Notes under the pieces: model-generated
Seen by the model: only the letters and a program-made list of their open reading frames with translations
The model's database searches: none
What the model was told of the DNA's origin: nothing
Part shown: piece by piece, positions 33,645-41,997 of the stretch
Numbering within the stretch: the first letter of the stretch is position 1
How the letters are laid out: every line of letters begins with the position of its first letter
Made by a program: the position numbers and the translations under genes
Assembly: GCA_965232595.1 (NCBI GenBank)
Contig: OZ246983.1
Location: 4,960,001-5,024,000, forward strand
Length of the DNA stretch: 64,000 nucleotides
Reading direction: 5' to 3'
Origin: SZUA-309 sp965232595
Lineage (GTDB): Bacteria > Pseudomonadota > Gammaproteobacteria > Pseudomonadales > Azotimanducaceae

Positions 33645-34783
33645 AGCCAGGCAGCATTGCAATCGTCGGCGCCGCAGAGACCACCGAGCTCGGAAAGATT
33701 CCGGATCTGGCGCAGATCCAGCTGCACGCGGACGCGGCCATCAACGCCATGAACGACGCCGGGCTGAAACCGTCCGACATCGACGGCGTCGCAACGGCAG
33801 GCGAATCGCCCACCGGCATCGCCCACTACCTCGGCATCACGCCGAAGTGGGTGGACGGCACCGCGGTGGGCGGCTGCTCGTTCATGCTGCATGTCCGACA
33901 CGCCGCAGCAGCCATCAACGAGGGGCTCTGCGAGACGGTGCTGATCACCCATGGTGAGAGCGGCCGCTCCCAGGTCGGGCGCGGTCGGTTTGCACCGGCC
34001 ATGGCCAGCCTGCAGGGCCAGTTCGAAGCGCCCTACTGCTCAATGGGTCCGCCCACCACCTTCACCATCCCGTTCCTGCGTTACATGAAGGAAACGGGCA
34101 CCACCCTCGAGCAGCTGGCCAGCGTCGCCGTGGTGCAACGCGAGTGGGCAGGCATGAACCCGCGCGCATCGTTCCGCGATCCGATCAGCATCGAGGACGT
34201 CATGACCGCCAGGATGATCGCCTACCCGTTCACGCTGCTGGAGTGCTGCCTGGTCACGGACGGCGGCGGCGCCCTGATCCTCACCAGCGCCGAACGGGCC
34301 AGGGATTTTCCGCAGAATCCGGTTTACATCATCGGTACCGGTGAAAGCACGGAGACACCCATGGTCAGCCAGATGGAGGACATGACCACTTCCAGAGCAT
34401 TCCGAGTCTCCGGGCAGAAGGCGTTCGGGGAAGCCGGCATCAGCCACGCCGACGTGGATCACCTGATGATCTACGACGCATTCGCGCACCTGCCGATTTA
34501 CGGCCTGGAAGATCTCGGTTTCTGCGAGCGTGGCGAAGCCGGCTCTTTCATCGAGGCGGGCAACACGGCGCCCGGCGGCAAGCTGCCGTTGAATACCAAC
34601 GGCGGCGGCTTGAGCTACATGCACTCAGGCATGTACGGCATGTACGCGCTGCAGGAGTCGGTGCGGCAGATGCGCGGGATTGCGCCGGCACAGGTCGACG
34701 GCGCGCAGATCTCAGTCTGTCACGGCGTGGGTGGCATGTTCGCCGCCTCAGGCACGGTCATCATGTCGAACCAGGCCCCCTGA
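33641..34783 (+). CDS. Thiolase-superfamily protein (SCP-x/lipid-transfer type), partner of DUF35
   Basis: This 380-residue protein has the thiolase fold. By eye, C79 in 'AVGGCSFMLHV' aligns with the thiolase nucleophile, and H328 in 'NGGGLSYMHSG' aligns with the GHP histidine, although the GHP motif itself is lost. A Tyr at 278 ('LMIYDAF') is where Ltp2-type aldolases have an active-site Tyr. It may be a thiolase, an aldolase or an intermediate type. It starts at GTG 33641 overlapping the DUF35 stop, and its end overlaps the convergent transporter by 23 bases. A second pair of this kind is at 40742-42519. Confidence 0.85.
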   Translation: MKPGSIAIVGAAETTELGKIPDLAQIQLHADAAINAMNDAGLKPSDIDGVATAGESPTGIAHYLGITPKWVDGTAVGGCSFMLHVRHAAAAINEGLCETVLITHGESGRSQVGRGRFAPAMASLQGQFEAPYCSMGPPTTFTIPFLRYMKETGTTLEQLASVAVVQREWAGMNPRASFRDPISIEDVMTARMIAYPFTLLECCLVTDGGGALILTSAERARDFPQNPVYIIGTGESTETPMVSQMEDMTTSRAFRVSGQKAFGEAGISHADVDHLMIYDAFAHLPIYGLEDLGFCERGEAGSFIEAGNTAPGGKLPLNTNGGGLSYMHSGMYGMYALQESVRQMRGIAPAQVDGAQISVCHGVGGMFAASGTVIMSNQAP

Positions 34784-36245
34784 CCCGACGAGCTGAGGAA
34801 GCGGCCTCCGACGCCGCTTCCTGCCCTTCCACCGCGCGCCGATTCAGCTCGGCACGGATTTCGGCATGACGCTGCCGGTTCAGGTCATAGGGCCAGAACA
34901 CCCAGAGGGAAATCGCAACCATGACGATGATCGCCACGTAGATCATCCCGAAGTCGAACAGCACCGAGTCGGGCACCTCCCCGGGTTTCGAGTTCACCGG
35001 GAAGTTCACGATGTCGAGCGCGAAGCCGGCAATCAGATTACCCACCGCACCTGTGCACTTCAGAGCGAAGTTGTGACTGCCGAAGTACACGCCTTCCTGG
35101 CGCTTACCGTGCTTGAGTTCATGCTCGTCCGCAATGTCGCCCATCATGGAGCCGGCGCTGGCGCCAGCGTGGAGGATGCCGAAGTAGCTGAGCACCGCCA
35201 TGAACACGATGATCGGTACCAGGATGGCCTGATCTTCGGGCATCCATCCCAGCATCTTCAGCGCAACAGGTACCGTGCCCACCAGGGAAGCAAGCACCAC
35301 GCCGACAATCAGAGTCATCCGCTTGTCGAAGATACGGTGAAACAAGCCAAGCGCAGCGAGGCCGAGCAGCCCCCCGACAATGCCGCCGTACTGAGCAAAC
35401 TCGATGCCGCTGGTTTCCAGCTCCCAGAAGAAGGTGTAGACGTGCATCGACAGCGCGCCGTGCACGCCCGCGTAGATCATGAACACCAGCGAGCCCCAGA
35501 ACAACGCCGAGAACGCCGGCGTCTTCAACGCGTCGTAAAGATCGCGATAGACCTGCTTCAGGCTGAACGGCGGATGGTCGGCGCCTGTCTGGGTGAGGTG
35601 AGGAATCACCGAGGTGGTGCCCCAGGTACTGATCATCATCATCACCGTCATGGTCGTCGCGGACAGCAGCGCGTAGCGGAAGTACGGCTCCCGCTCCAGC
35701 TGCGGTGAGCTGTTCTCCGCGGTTTCCACGAAGAAGAAATTCCAGGCCAGCACCACCACGATCAGGCTGGCCATCATGCCGAACGCGGTTCGCAGCGCAA
35801 CGATCTGAGTACGCTCCTGATAGTCGAGGGACATCTCCGCACCGAGAGACAGATAAGGCACGTGAAAAAAGGTCAGCGCGGTGCGACTGAGCACGGCGAA
35901 GGTGGTGAACCAGAGAAACAGCTGAAACTCGGAGAGCCCGTCCGGCGGCCAGAACAGAAAGTAGTAAGTTACGCCAAGCGGAATGGCCCCGAAGTACATG
36001 AACAGATGCCGGCGCCCGAGCCGGTGCCGGAAGCCATCTGACCAGGACCCGACAGCCGGATCGGTGATGGCATCAGCGGCTACGGCGATAAAGACCGCGA
36101 TGCCTGAGTAGGTGCCGGACAGGCCGAGCACCTGATTGTAGTAGAGCAGCAGCAGCGTGCCGAACCCGAAGTTCTTGATGGACTCCGCAGCCTGGCCAAG
36201 ACCGTAGAAAGACTTGACCCGCCAACCGATGGAGGCGCTGGTCAT
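34761..36245 (-). CDS. MFS transporter of the glycoside-pentoside-hexuronide:cation symporter (GPH/MFS_2) family
   Basis: This 494-residue, 12-helix transporter has 'AADAITDPAVGSWSDGFRHRLGRRHLFM' in TM2-loop 2-3 (the N-terminal D-P-x-x-G-x-W-S-D GPH hallmark), 'VPYLSLGAEMS' in TM4 and 'MMGDIADEHELKHGKRQEGVYFG' in loop 10-11, where GPH proteins carry the same signature. The family normally takes sugars or related polar compounds with cations, but relatives in catabolic clusters probably carry other substrates. The LLM oxidoreductase lies 34 bases upstream on the same strand, giving a likely two-gene operon. Confidence 0.87.
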   Translation of the reverse strand: MTSASIGWRVKSFYGLGQAAESIKNFGFGTLLLLYYNQVLGLSGTYSGIAVFIAVAADAITDPAVGSWSDGFRHRLGRRHLFMYFGAIPLGVTYYFLFWPPDGLSEFQLFLWFTTFAVLSRTALTFFHVPYLSLGAEMSLDYQERTQIVALRTAFGMMASLIVVVLAWNFFFVETAENSSPQLEREPYFRYALLSATTMTVMMMISTWGTTSVIPHLTQTGADHPPFSLKQVYRDLYDALKTPAFSALFWGSLVFMIYAGVHGALSMHVYTFFWELETSGIEFAQYGGIVGGLLGLAALGLFHRIFDKRMTLIVGVVLASLVGTVPVALKMLGWMPEDQAILVPIIVFMAVLSYFGILHAGASAGSMMGDIADEHELKHGKRQEGVYFGSHNFALKCTGAVGNLIAGFALDIVNFPVNSKPGEVPDSVLFDFGMIYVAIIVMVAISLWVFWPYDLNRQRHAEIRAELNRRAVEGQEAASEAASSARRVRGPGST

Positions 36246-36279
36246 CCGTGCCTGTTGCCCCCGGCGGCTATCTCCACGA

Positions 36280-37332
36280 TCAGAACTCGAGGCCAGCCGG
36301 CACGCCGGTGGTTTCCACCGCCTGCAGCGCCGTCATCAGCTCCTTCGCCCGTTCCTGCTTCTCAGGCTTGTTATCGCCGCCGAAGCCGAAGCCCATCTGC
36401 GAGGCGTACTCGCGCTGGCTGCGAACAAACTCGGGGTACTCGTCGTAGGTGCAGGTCTGGGCAAGCTTCAGCAGGTCGTCCTCGGTGATGATGTCCTGCA
36501 TTTCCTGCCAACGGCCATCCAGCGACAGCTTGTGCAGGCGCATGCCCAGATCCTCCAGATCGTGCATGCGCAGCACATGGTGGTAGCTGCGCGTCGAGCC
36601 ATAAAACGATAACGGCTTCCGGTACTGATCCAGCGACCGGCTGATCTGCTCGTCGTTCTCGCCCAGCGCCAGATAGCCGCTGGAAGCGATATCAATGTCA
36701 TCCCAGGTGCGGCCGGAACGCTCCAGGCCGATCTTCACGTTCGGCAGCAGCGTCTCCCGCATGTACTTGTCCGTCATGATGCCGCCATGGGGCAGCACCC
36801 CGTCAGCCACCTCGCCGGCGACCCGGGCCATGGCGGGGCCGACCACGGCCAGATAGATCTTCGGCTTCGGAAAGTCGATGGGGCCCGGATTGAAGTTCGG
36901 GGTCATCAGCGTGTAGCGGTACTCCTTGCCGATGAACTCCGCCGGCGCGCCATCCTGCCAGGAGGCCCAGATCGCCTTCATCATCTGGATGTACTCTTTC
37001 ATCCGCGGCGCCGCAGCACTCCAGCTGCCGCCGAAGCGTCGCTCGTTGTGCCCTTTCACCTGCGAACCCAGGCCGATGTGGAAGCGACCCTTCGACAGGC
37101 GCTGGATGTCCCAGGCTTCCATGGCCAGCACCATCGGGCTGCGCGGGAAGGCGATGGTCACGGAGGTCTGCAGCTCTATCTTCTCGGTCGCGTTGGCGGC
37201 CAGCGTCATGGTGAGAATGGAGTCGTGCGACAACTCACCGCACGTCACCATGTCGTAGCCGTTCTCCTCCGCCTTGACCGCCTGCGGGCCCGCATCCTCC
37301 GGCCAGCCGCCGATGCCTGTGATCAGCTTCAT
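36280..37332 (-). CDS. LLM class (luciferase-like) flavin/F420-dependent oxidoreductase
   Basis: This 350-residue luciferase-fold protein has 'NGYDMVTCGELSHDSILTMTLAANATEKIELQTSVTIAF' (beta2-beta3 region, about 28-66), 'DIQRLSKGRFHIGLGSQVKGHNERRFGG' (about 79-106) and 'PKIYLAVVGPAMARVAGEVADGVLPHG'. The last is the F420 or FMN phosphate-binding region. It resembles F420-dependent oxidoreductases of the TIGR03617 style. It is the first gene of a putative operon with the GPH transporter, and divergent from the TetR gene at 37455. Cofactor not determined. Confidence 0.86.
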   Translation of the reverse strand: MKLITGIGGWPEDAGPQAVKAEENGYDMVTCGELSHDSILTMTLAANATEKIELQTSVTIAFPRSPMVLAMEAWDIQRLSKGRFHIGLGSQVKGHNERRFGGSWSAAAPRMKEYIQMMKAIWASWQDGAPAEFIGKEYRYTLMTPNFNPGPIDFPKPKIYLAVVGPAMARVAGEVADGVLPHGGIMTDKYMRETLLPNVKIGLERSGRTWDDIDIASSGYLALGENDEQISRSLDQYRKPLSFYGSTRSYHHVLRMHDLEDLGMRLHKLSLDGRWQEMQDIITEDDLLKLAQTCTYDEYPEFVRSQREYASQMGFGFGGDNKPEKQERAKELMTALQAVETTGVPAGLEF

Positions 37333-37420
37333 CCGCTCTCCCCCTCGATTTCGTTAGCCGTTGCGGCTGCTTTGCATTCCCTTCCAGTGCCTTACAATGA
37401 CCGAATCCGGCAGCAAAACC

Positions 37421-37432
37421 AAATGCCGATTC
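37421..37432. promoter_or_regulatory. Weak GAAT-N4-ATTC-like site (AAATGCCGATTC)
   Basis: This site is in the 122-base divergent gap between LLM oxidoreductase and TetR (37455). It has one mismatch to the motif, and 9 of its 12 bases (AATGCCGATTC region) equal the exact site at 43861-43872. A separate GAATCCGG half-like element is at 37403. It may be an autoregulatory site of the adjacent TetR gene. Confidence 0.35.
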
Positions 37433-37454
37433 AAATACTGACAGCGACGTCGAG

Positions 37455-38165
37455 ATGAGCCACTCCCAGATAGCCGGTTCCGCCCCCCAGAGCCTGGCGG
37501 ATGATTCGAAACGAGAGATCTGGGACCTGCGCTGGGTCCGAGAACCGCAACAGGATCGCAGCGCCAGGACCCGATCCCAGCTGCTGGACGCTACCGAAGC
37601 GATTCTCGACAAGGAGGGCATCGACGGGCTCACCATCACCAAGGTCGCCAGAGAGGCCGGCTGCTCGGTGGGCAGCCTCTACCATCACTTCCAGGACAAG
37701 CAGACCATCGTCTACGCGGTGCTCGATCGGCTCTCGCACGAGGTGTTGCTGACCGCTGAAGAGGGGCTGGAGCTCAGCCGCTGGGAAGGCGTGCCGCTGA
37801 TGGGTGTGCTCGAAGGCTACATGCGCTACTCCCTGAAGCGCGCCAAGCGCCTGCCCGGCGTGAACCAGGCGCAACGGGTTCTGGCCCTGCAGGATCCGGC
37901 CATCGAGGCTCGGATGACCGAGTCGTACGACAAGATCCGCTCGATGATTCTGCAGCTCCTGAAACCGAGGCTTACGGAGATCAACCACCCCAACCCGACG
38001 CTGGCGATCAAGGTGGTGCTGTCTACCCTGCGCGCGGCGCTGAATCAGCGCAGCCAATCCTACGTGCGCGGCGCCCGCGCGGCAGATCCGAAGCAGAGCG
38101 ACGAGTCCTTCGTGCAGGAGATGCTGCGGATGTCCGCCGCCTATCTCGGCATCGAGGACAGCTGA
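37455..38165 (+). CDS. TetR/AcrR-family transcriptional regulator (paralogue of the one at 14885)
   Basis: This is a 236-residue regulator. 'DLRWVREPQQDRSARTRSQ' precedes the HTH, which reads 'LTITKVAREAGCSVGSLYHHFQDK' around 58-81. It shares that distinctive WVRE-QQ-RS leader and the C-terminal layout with the regulator at 14885. It is divergent from the LLM oxidoreductase, and the GST gene follows 22 bases downstream. It is a plausible owner of the GAAT-N4-ATTC operators, because one such element (with a mismatch) lies just upstream of its own start; this is inference. Confidence 0.87.
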   Translation: MSHSQIAGSAPQSLADDSKREIWDLRWVREPQQDRSARTRSQLLDATEAILDKEGIDGLTITKVAREAGCSVGSLYHHFQDKQTIVYAVLDRLSHEVLLTAEEGLELSRWEGVPLMGVLEGYMRYSLKRAKRLPGVNQAQRVLALQDPAIEARMTESYDKIRSMILQLLKPRLTEINHPNPTLAIKVVLSTLRAALNQRSQSYVRGARAADPKQSDESFVQEMLRMSAAYLGIEDS

Positions 38166-38187
38166 TACCGGCCACGGGAGGGCCGTC

Positions 38188-38802
38188 ATGGCAGAGATCA
38201 AGCTCTTCGAACTGGGGCCTACCCGCTCCGCTCGGGCCCGCTGGGCGCTGCTCGAAGCCGGCCTGCCGTTCGAGTCCATCGGCAACGACGTGAGCATCAT
38301 CGGCAGCGATCAGCTCCTCGCCGTACATCCCCTGGGCAAGCTGCCGGCCGCAATCATCGACGGCAAGCCGCTGTTCGAATCTGCTGCGATCCTGACCGCC
38401 GTTGCCGATCTGGCGCCGGAGAAGCGCCTCATCGCCGCACCGGGCAGCTGGTCCCGCTACCTGCACTACCAGTGGCTGTCGTTCGTGCAATCGGAGATGG
38501 AGGCGTTCCTGCAGTCCACCGAGGTGAACAGCATCGACTTCATCATCCCCGAGTCAGAGCACGTCCCCGACATCAAGGCGCAGAACGACGCCTTCTTCAC
38601 TAAAGGCGCCGGCGTGTTGAACGAGGTGCTGGGCCGTTCTGACTACCTGGTGGACGATCGCTTCAGCGTCACCGACATCTACGCGGCCTACGCCGTGAAC
38701 TGGGGGCAGGAGCAGGGGTTGATCGATGCCTTCCCGAACCTGCTGGCGTACCAGGACCGGCTGCTCGAGCGCGAGCACTGCCCTCTGCATCGACACGGCT
38801 GA
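38188..38802 (+). CDS. Glutathione S-transferase family protein
   Basis: This 204-residue soluble enzyme has an N-terminal thioredoxin-like domain with 'LFELGPTRSARARWALLEAGLPFE' and 'PLGKLPAAIIDGKPLFESAAI'. The cis-Pro and the E-S-A-A-I gamma-glutamyl-binding motif (about 63-67) are intact. The C-terminal helical domain carries the N-capping 'FSVTDIYAAYA'. The candidate catalytic Ser/Thr is in the 'TRSARAR' loop. GGAGGG precedes the ATG. It shares a transcript with the TetR gene, suggesting a detoxification or isomerisation step induced by the same ligand. It abuts the convergent Rieske gene with no gap. Confidence 0.87.
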   Translation: MAEIKLFELGPTRSARARWALLEAGLPFESIGNDVSIIGSDQLLAVHPLGKLPAAIIDGKPLFESAAILTAVADLAPEKRLIAAPGSWSRYLHYQWLSFVQSEMEAFLQSTEVNSIDFIIPESEHVPDIKAQNDAFFTKGAGVLNEVLGRSDYLVDDRFSVTDIYAAYAVNWGQEQGLIDAFPNLLAYQDRLLEREHCPLHRHG

Positions 38803-39936
38803 CTATCCCGCTAATCGATCCAGCCAGTACTGGTTGAGCTGCCAGATGGCCTTCTCGAAGATCGAGAGCCTGCCCTGGGTGGTGAGCGCCCCGTGCAGGC
38901 CCCGCCAGGGCCCTTCGTTGGCCGCAATGTCCTCCAGATGGATCACCGAAACCAGCTCGCCGATCTCCTTCTTCTCGTCAGCACTGAGCGAGCCGGCCAC
39001 TTCCGCCGGCAGCAGCACGTGAATCTTCAGATCCATGGCGTCGTGACCGCGAGGCTCCAGCTGGTACCAGACGCCGTTGTGCGGGGTCGCTGCAAACAGA
39101 AAGTTCGGCAGGATGGCGGCAGCAAACAAACCCTTTCGCTGCGCCGCGTTCAGATCCGGGAAGACGCTCTCCTCTTCCGGAACCTCGTCCACGCCGGGCA
39201 TCCAAAGGAACGACCAGGGCTGCCCGTCGTTGTCCGGCACGCTCGACTGCCGGGACGGATAAACTGGCTCCAGCGTCTCCTTGTGCGTGCCGATGTGGTG
39301 GTACGCCTCCATGAAGTTCTCGACCAGGATCTTCCAGTTCCAGGGGCTGTCGAAGACCACCGTCTCGGCCACCACCAGGTCGCCGAAGTGGTAGTTACCC
39401 ACCAGCTGATCGAGCCCCGTCAGCCGCGGCGCCAGCGGCTGGGCGTGCGCATCCAGGTTGACGAAGATGAAGCCTTCCCAGACCTCCAGCGCCAGGGCTG
39501 GCAGCCGGCAGCTGCGCTCATCAAAGTCTTCCACCTGCTCCATCATGGGCGCCCCGCGCAGCCGTCCGTCCAGCTCGTAGACCCACTTGTGATAAGGACA
39601 AGTCAGGCGGTTGGCATTGCCCGCACCTTCCACCACCGGCATGCCGCGATGCACGCACACCCGGGAGAGCGCGTGCAGCTCACCTTCCCGGTCACGGGTG
39701 ATGACGATCGGCTGGGCGATCAGGTCCACACACATGAAGTCGCCGGGCTCTGCCACCTGATCCGCCCGGCCAACGCAGATCCACTCCCGATTGAAGATGC
39801 CATCGATCTCCGCTTCGAAGACTGTGGGATCCGTGTATGCCTTCGGCGGCAGGGTCCAGGCTCGAGCAAGCGGTGCCCGCACCCGGTCGATCTCCGCCGC
39901 CTCCATCAGCTCGGTCAGTTCGATCAGCTTCCCCAT
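38803..39936 (-). CDS. Rieske non-heme iron oxygenase, alpha subunit (stand-alone)
   Basis: This is a 377-residue ring-hydroxylating oxygenase. The Rieske cluster ligands are C94-x-H96 and C113-x2-H116. The mononuclear iron site is H213/H218 in 'ENFMEAYHHIGTHKETLEP', with a distal acid expected near the C-terminus. No beta subunit, ferredoxin or reductase is adjacent, which suggests an alpha-only homomultimer like carnitine or steroid (KshA) monooxygenases with unlinked electron partners. A perfect 24-base palindrome and a divergent TetR gene lie just upstream, so its expression is very likely ligand-controlled. Confidence 0.92.
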   Translation of the reverse strand: MGKLIELTELMEAAEIDRVRAPLARAWTLPPKAYTDPTVFEAEIDGIFNREWICVGRADQVAEPGDFMCVDLIAQPIVITRDREGELHALSRVCVHRGMPVVEGAGNANRLTCPYHKWVYELDGRLRGAPMMEQVEDFDERSCRLPALALEVWEGFIFVNLDAHAQPLAPRLTGLDQLVGNYHFGDLVVAETVVFDSPWNWKILVENFMEAYHHIGTHKETLEPVYPSRQSSVPDNDGQPWSFLWMPGVDEVPEEESVFPDLNAAQRKGLFAAAILPNFLFAATPHNGVWYQLEPRGHDAMDLKIHVLLPAEVAGSLSADEKKEIGELVSVIHLEDIAANEGPWRGLHGALTTQGRLSIFEKAIWQLNQYWLDRLAG

Positions 39937-39965
39937 CTTTCAGCCCCCAATAATTATCAGCCCAA

Positions 39966-39989
39966 AATATCTATCAATTGATAGATATT
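39966..39989. promoter_or_regulatory. Perfect 24-base palindrome, TetR operator candidate
   Basis: The half-site AATATCTATCAA is followed directly by its exact reverse complement with no spacer. It lies in the 69-base divergent gap between the Rieske oxygenase (start 39936) and the TetR gene (start 40006), in an AT-rich island in GC-rich surroundings. Position and symmetry are those of a TetR dimer site controlling both genes. Confidence 0.8.
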
Positions 39990-40005
39990 AGGCTACGATA
40001 GGACC

Positions 40006-40692
40006 ATGGCAGGGTCAACGACGCAAAATCCAGCGACGCGACGCCGGGTCGGCAGGCCTCGCGCTCGCCCTCAGGAAGGGGAACAGCCCACCGAGGAAGC
40101 GATCCTCGAAGCAGCGCGAGGTCTGTTCAGCACCCAGGGCTTTGCCGCCACTTCCACCCGCCAGATCGCGGAGGCTGCCGGGATTCGCCAGCCCACCCTG
40201 TTCCACTACTTTCCGAGCAAAAAGGCCATTCTCAAGGCCATCATCGATCTGGCCATGAGCCCGGAGCTGGTCTTCATAGAGGCGGAATCATCCCGGGACC
40301 AGGGAGCCGACATCGCGCTGTTCCGCTACGCCCGCTTCGTCTACGCGAACCTGGCGACCAACCCCAACGTGCTGGGCAGCCCGCTGCAGTTTCCGGAAAC
40401 CAGCGGCGATGACTTCCCCGAGTTCTGGGCGGCCTACGACAGGATCTACAACACGCTGAAGCAGCACATCAGAGCGGGCATCAGGACTGACCTGTTTGCG
40501 GACGTCAGCGTGGAAGCTGCCGCGGAGCAGCTGTTTGCGCTCATCGAGGCGCCCCTCGGCCGGCCGAAGCAGAAGATGGCTCAGGCCAGGAAAACGGCTG
40601 AGCAAGCAGCAACGCTGACGCTGAAAGCTCTGCTCAAAGACACCCGCCGCATCGACTCGATCGTCAGCGAAGCCGGCCCGCTGGAAATCTGA
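40006..40692 (+). CDS. TetR/AcrR-family transcriptional regulator
   Basis: This is a 228-residue regulator. A basic, Arg-rich N-tail ('RRRVGRPRARPQEG') precedes the HTH 'TRQIAEAAGIRQPTLFHYFPSKKAIL' at about 48-73. The C-terminal ligand domain is unremarkable. It is divergent from the Rieske oxygenase across the perfect palindrome at 39966-39989, so autoregulation and control of that oxygenase are likely. The Ltp2-like gene follows 49 bases downstream on the same strand and may be cotranscribed, bringing the aldolase pair under the same control. Confidence 0.88.
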   Translation: MAGSTTQNPATRRRVGRPRARPQEGEQPTEEAILEAARGLFSTQGFAATSTRQIAEAAGIRQPTLFHYFPSKKAILKAIIDLAMSPELVFIEAESSRDQGADIALFRYARFVYANLATNPNVLGSPLQFPETSGDDFPEFWAAYDRIYNTLKQHIRAGIRTDLFADVSVEAAAEQLFALIEAPLGRPKQKMAQARKTAEQAATLTLKALLKDTRRIDSIVSEAGPLEI

Positions 40693-40741
40693 GCTCGACC
40701 CTCTGCTACCATCGGTGCATCCATGAGATGAGGGAGGGATC

Positions 40742-41995
40742 ATGAATCAGGATCTGGATGCCAGCTCCGGCAAGCACCTGCGCGGTAAGTACGCCATCGT
40801 CGGTGTCGGCGAGACCGGCTACACCCGCGGCAACGATTGCACCACGCGCGCGCTCGGTACCCGGGCGGTGAGAGCGGCCGTGGAAGATGCCGGGCTCAGC
40901 ATGGGCGACGTGGACGGCATGCTTTCCTACAGCTACAACGACTCCACCCCCTCCCCCGTCATCGCTGGCGATCTCGGCATCCGCCTCAACTTTCACATGG
41001 ACGTTTACGGCGGTGGCTCCAGCATCGAGGCGCTGGTCGGCATCGCCATGGGGGTGATCGAAGTCGGCATGTGCAAGACCGTGGTGATCTACCGGGCGAT
41101 GAACGGTTACACCCAGGTTCGGATCGGCGGCACCGGTCGGCGGGGCGGCGGCGCCCTCTCCGGCGCTGCGCTGCATGGCGCCGGCGGTGGCCTGACCAGC
41201 GCCGGGCAGATGTTCTGCCAGACCTTCATGCGCCACATGTACGACTACGGCACCACGCCGGAGCAAGTGGCCCACGTGAAGGTCATCCACTCCGAGCATG
41301 CCTCCAACAACCCGAAGGCTTACTACAAGGAGCGGGTCACGGTAGACGACGTGCTGTCCAGCCGCATGATCGTCAAACCTCTGCACCTGCTCGACTGCTG
41401 TGTGGAAACCGACAACGGCACGGCCATCGTCGTCACCCGTGCCGACCGGGCGAAAGACTGCCGGCACACGCCGGCGGTGATTCAGTCCGTGGTCGGTCGC
41501 TGCTGCAAACCGCGGGCGGACATGCACTACCAGTCCGGTCCCATCTCCACCGTCGCCGGCCACTACGCCAAGGACATTCTCTGGCCAAACGCGGGCGTCG
41601 GCCCTGAGGACATCCAGGTGACCGGTTCCTACGATGCCTTCACCTTCACCACCATGCTGCAGCTGGAGGACTACGGCTTCTGCGCCAAAGGTGAGGGAGG
41701 CGATTACGTCAGTTCCGGCGCCATGCGCCTCGGCGGCGAGCGCCCGAACAACACCAGCGGCGGTCACCTCTGCGAGGGTTATACCCACGGTATAAACATG
41801 GTGATCGAAAACGTCCGCCAGCTCCGCCACGACGTGGACGACAGCTGCCCAATCGGTCCGGATGGCAAGCGGCAACACACCTACGACTACTCGGAAGGCG
41901 GCTGCCGGCAGGTGAAGGATGTGGAGCTCAGCGCCAACATGGGCTGGGGCACGCCGGGCATGGGCTCGGCCATGGTCATGGCAAGGGGGGCTTGA
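40742..41995 (+). CDS. Ltp2-like thiolase-fold protein without thiolase catalytic Cys/His (putative retro-aldolase)
   Basis: This is a 417-residue thiolase-superfamily protein. At the nucleophile position it reads 'VYGGGSSIEAL' (88-97) with no Cys. The GHP motif is replaced by 'GGHLCEGYTHG', placing Y347 at the His position, and a second Tyr, Y297, lies in 'GSYDAF'. Steroid-degrading Ltp2 aldolases likewise lack the thiolase Cys and use two Tyr residues, so a retro-aldol cleavage of a beta-hydroxyacyl-CoA is the best guess. Its DUF35 partner follows immediately, with coupled translation. A GGGAGGG site precedes the ATG. Confidence 0.87.
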   Translation: MNQDLDASSGKHLRGKYAIVGVGETGYTRGNDCTTRALGTRAVRAAVEDAGLSMGDVDGMLSYSYNDSTPSPVIAGDLGIRLNFHMDVYGGGSSIEALVGIAMGVIEVGMCKTVVIYRAMNGYTQVRIGGTGRRGGGALSGAALHGAGGGLTSAGQMFCQTFMRHMYDYGTTPEQVAHVKVIHSEHASNNPKAYYKERVTVDDVLSSRMIVKPLHLLDCCVETDNGTAIVVTRADRAKDCRHTPAVIQSVVGRCCKPRADMHYQSGPISTVAGHYAKDILWPNAGVGPEDIQVTGSYDAFTFTTMLQLEDYGFCAKGEGGDYVSSGAMRLGGERPNNTSGGHLCEGYTHGINMVIENVRQLRHDVDDSCPIGPDGKRQHTYDYSEGGCRQVKDVELSANMGWGTPGMGSAMVMARGA

Positions 41996-41997
41996 GC

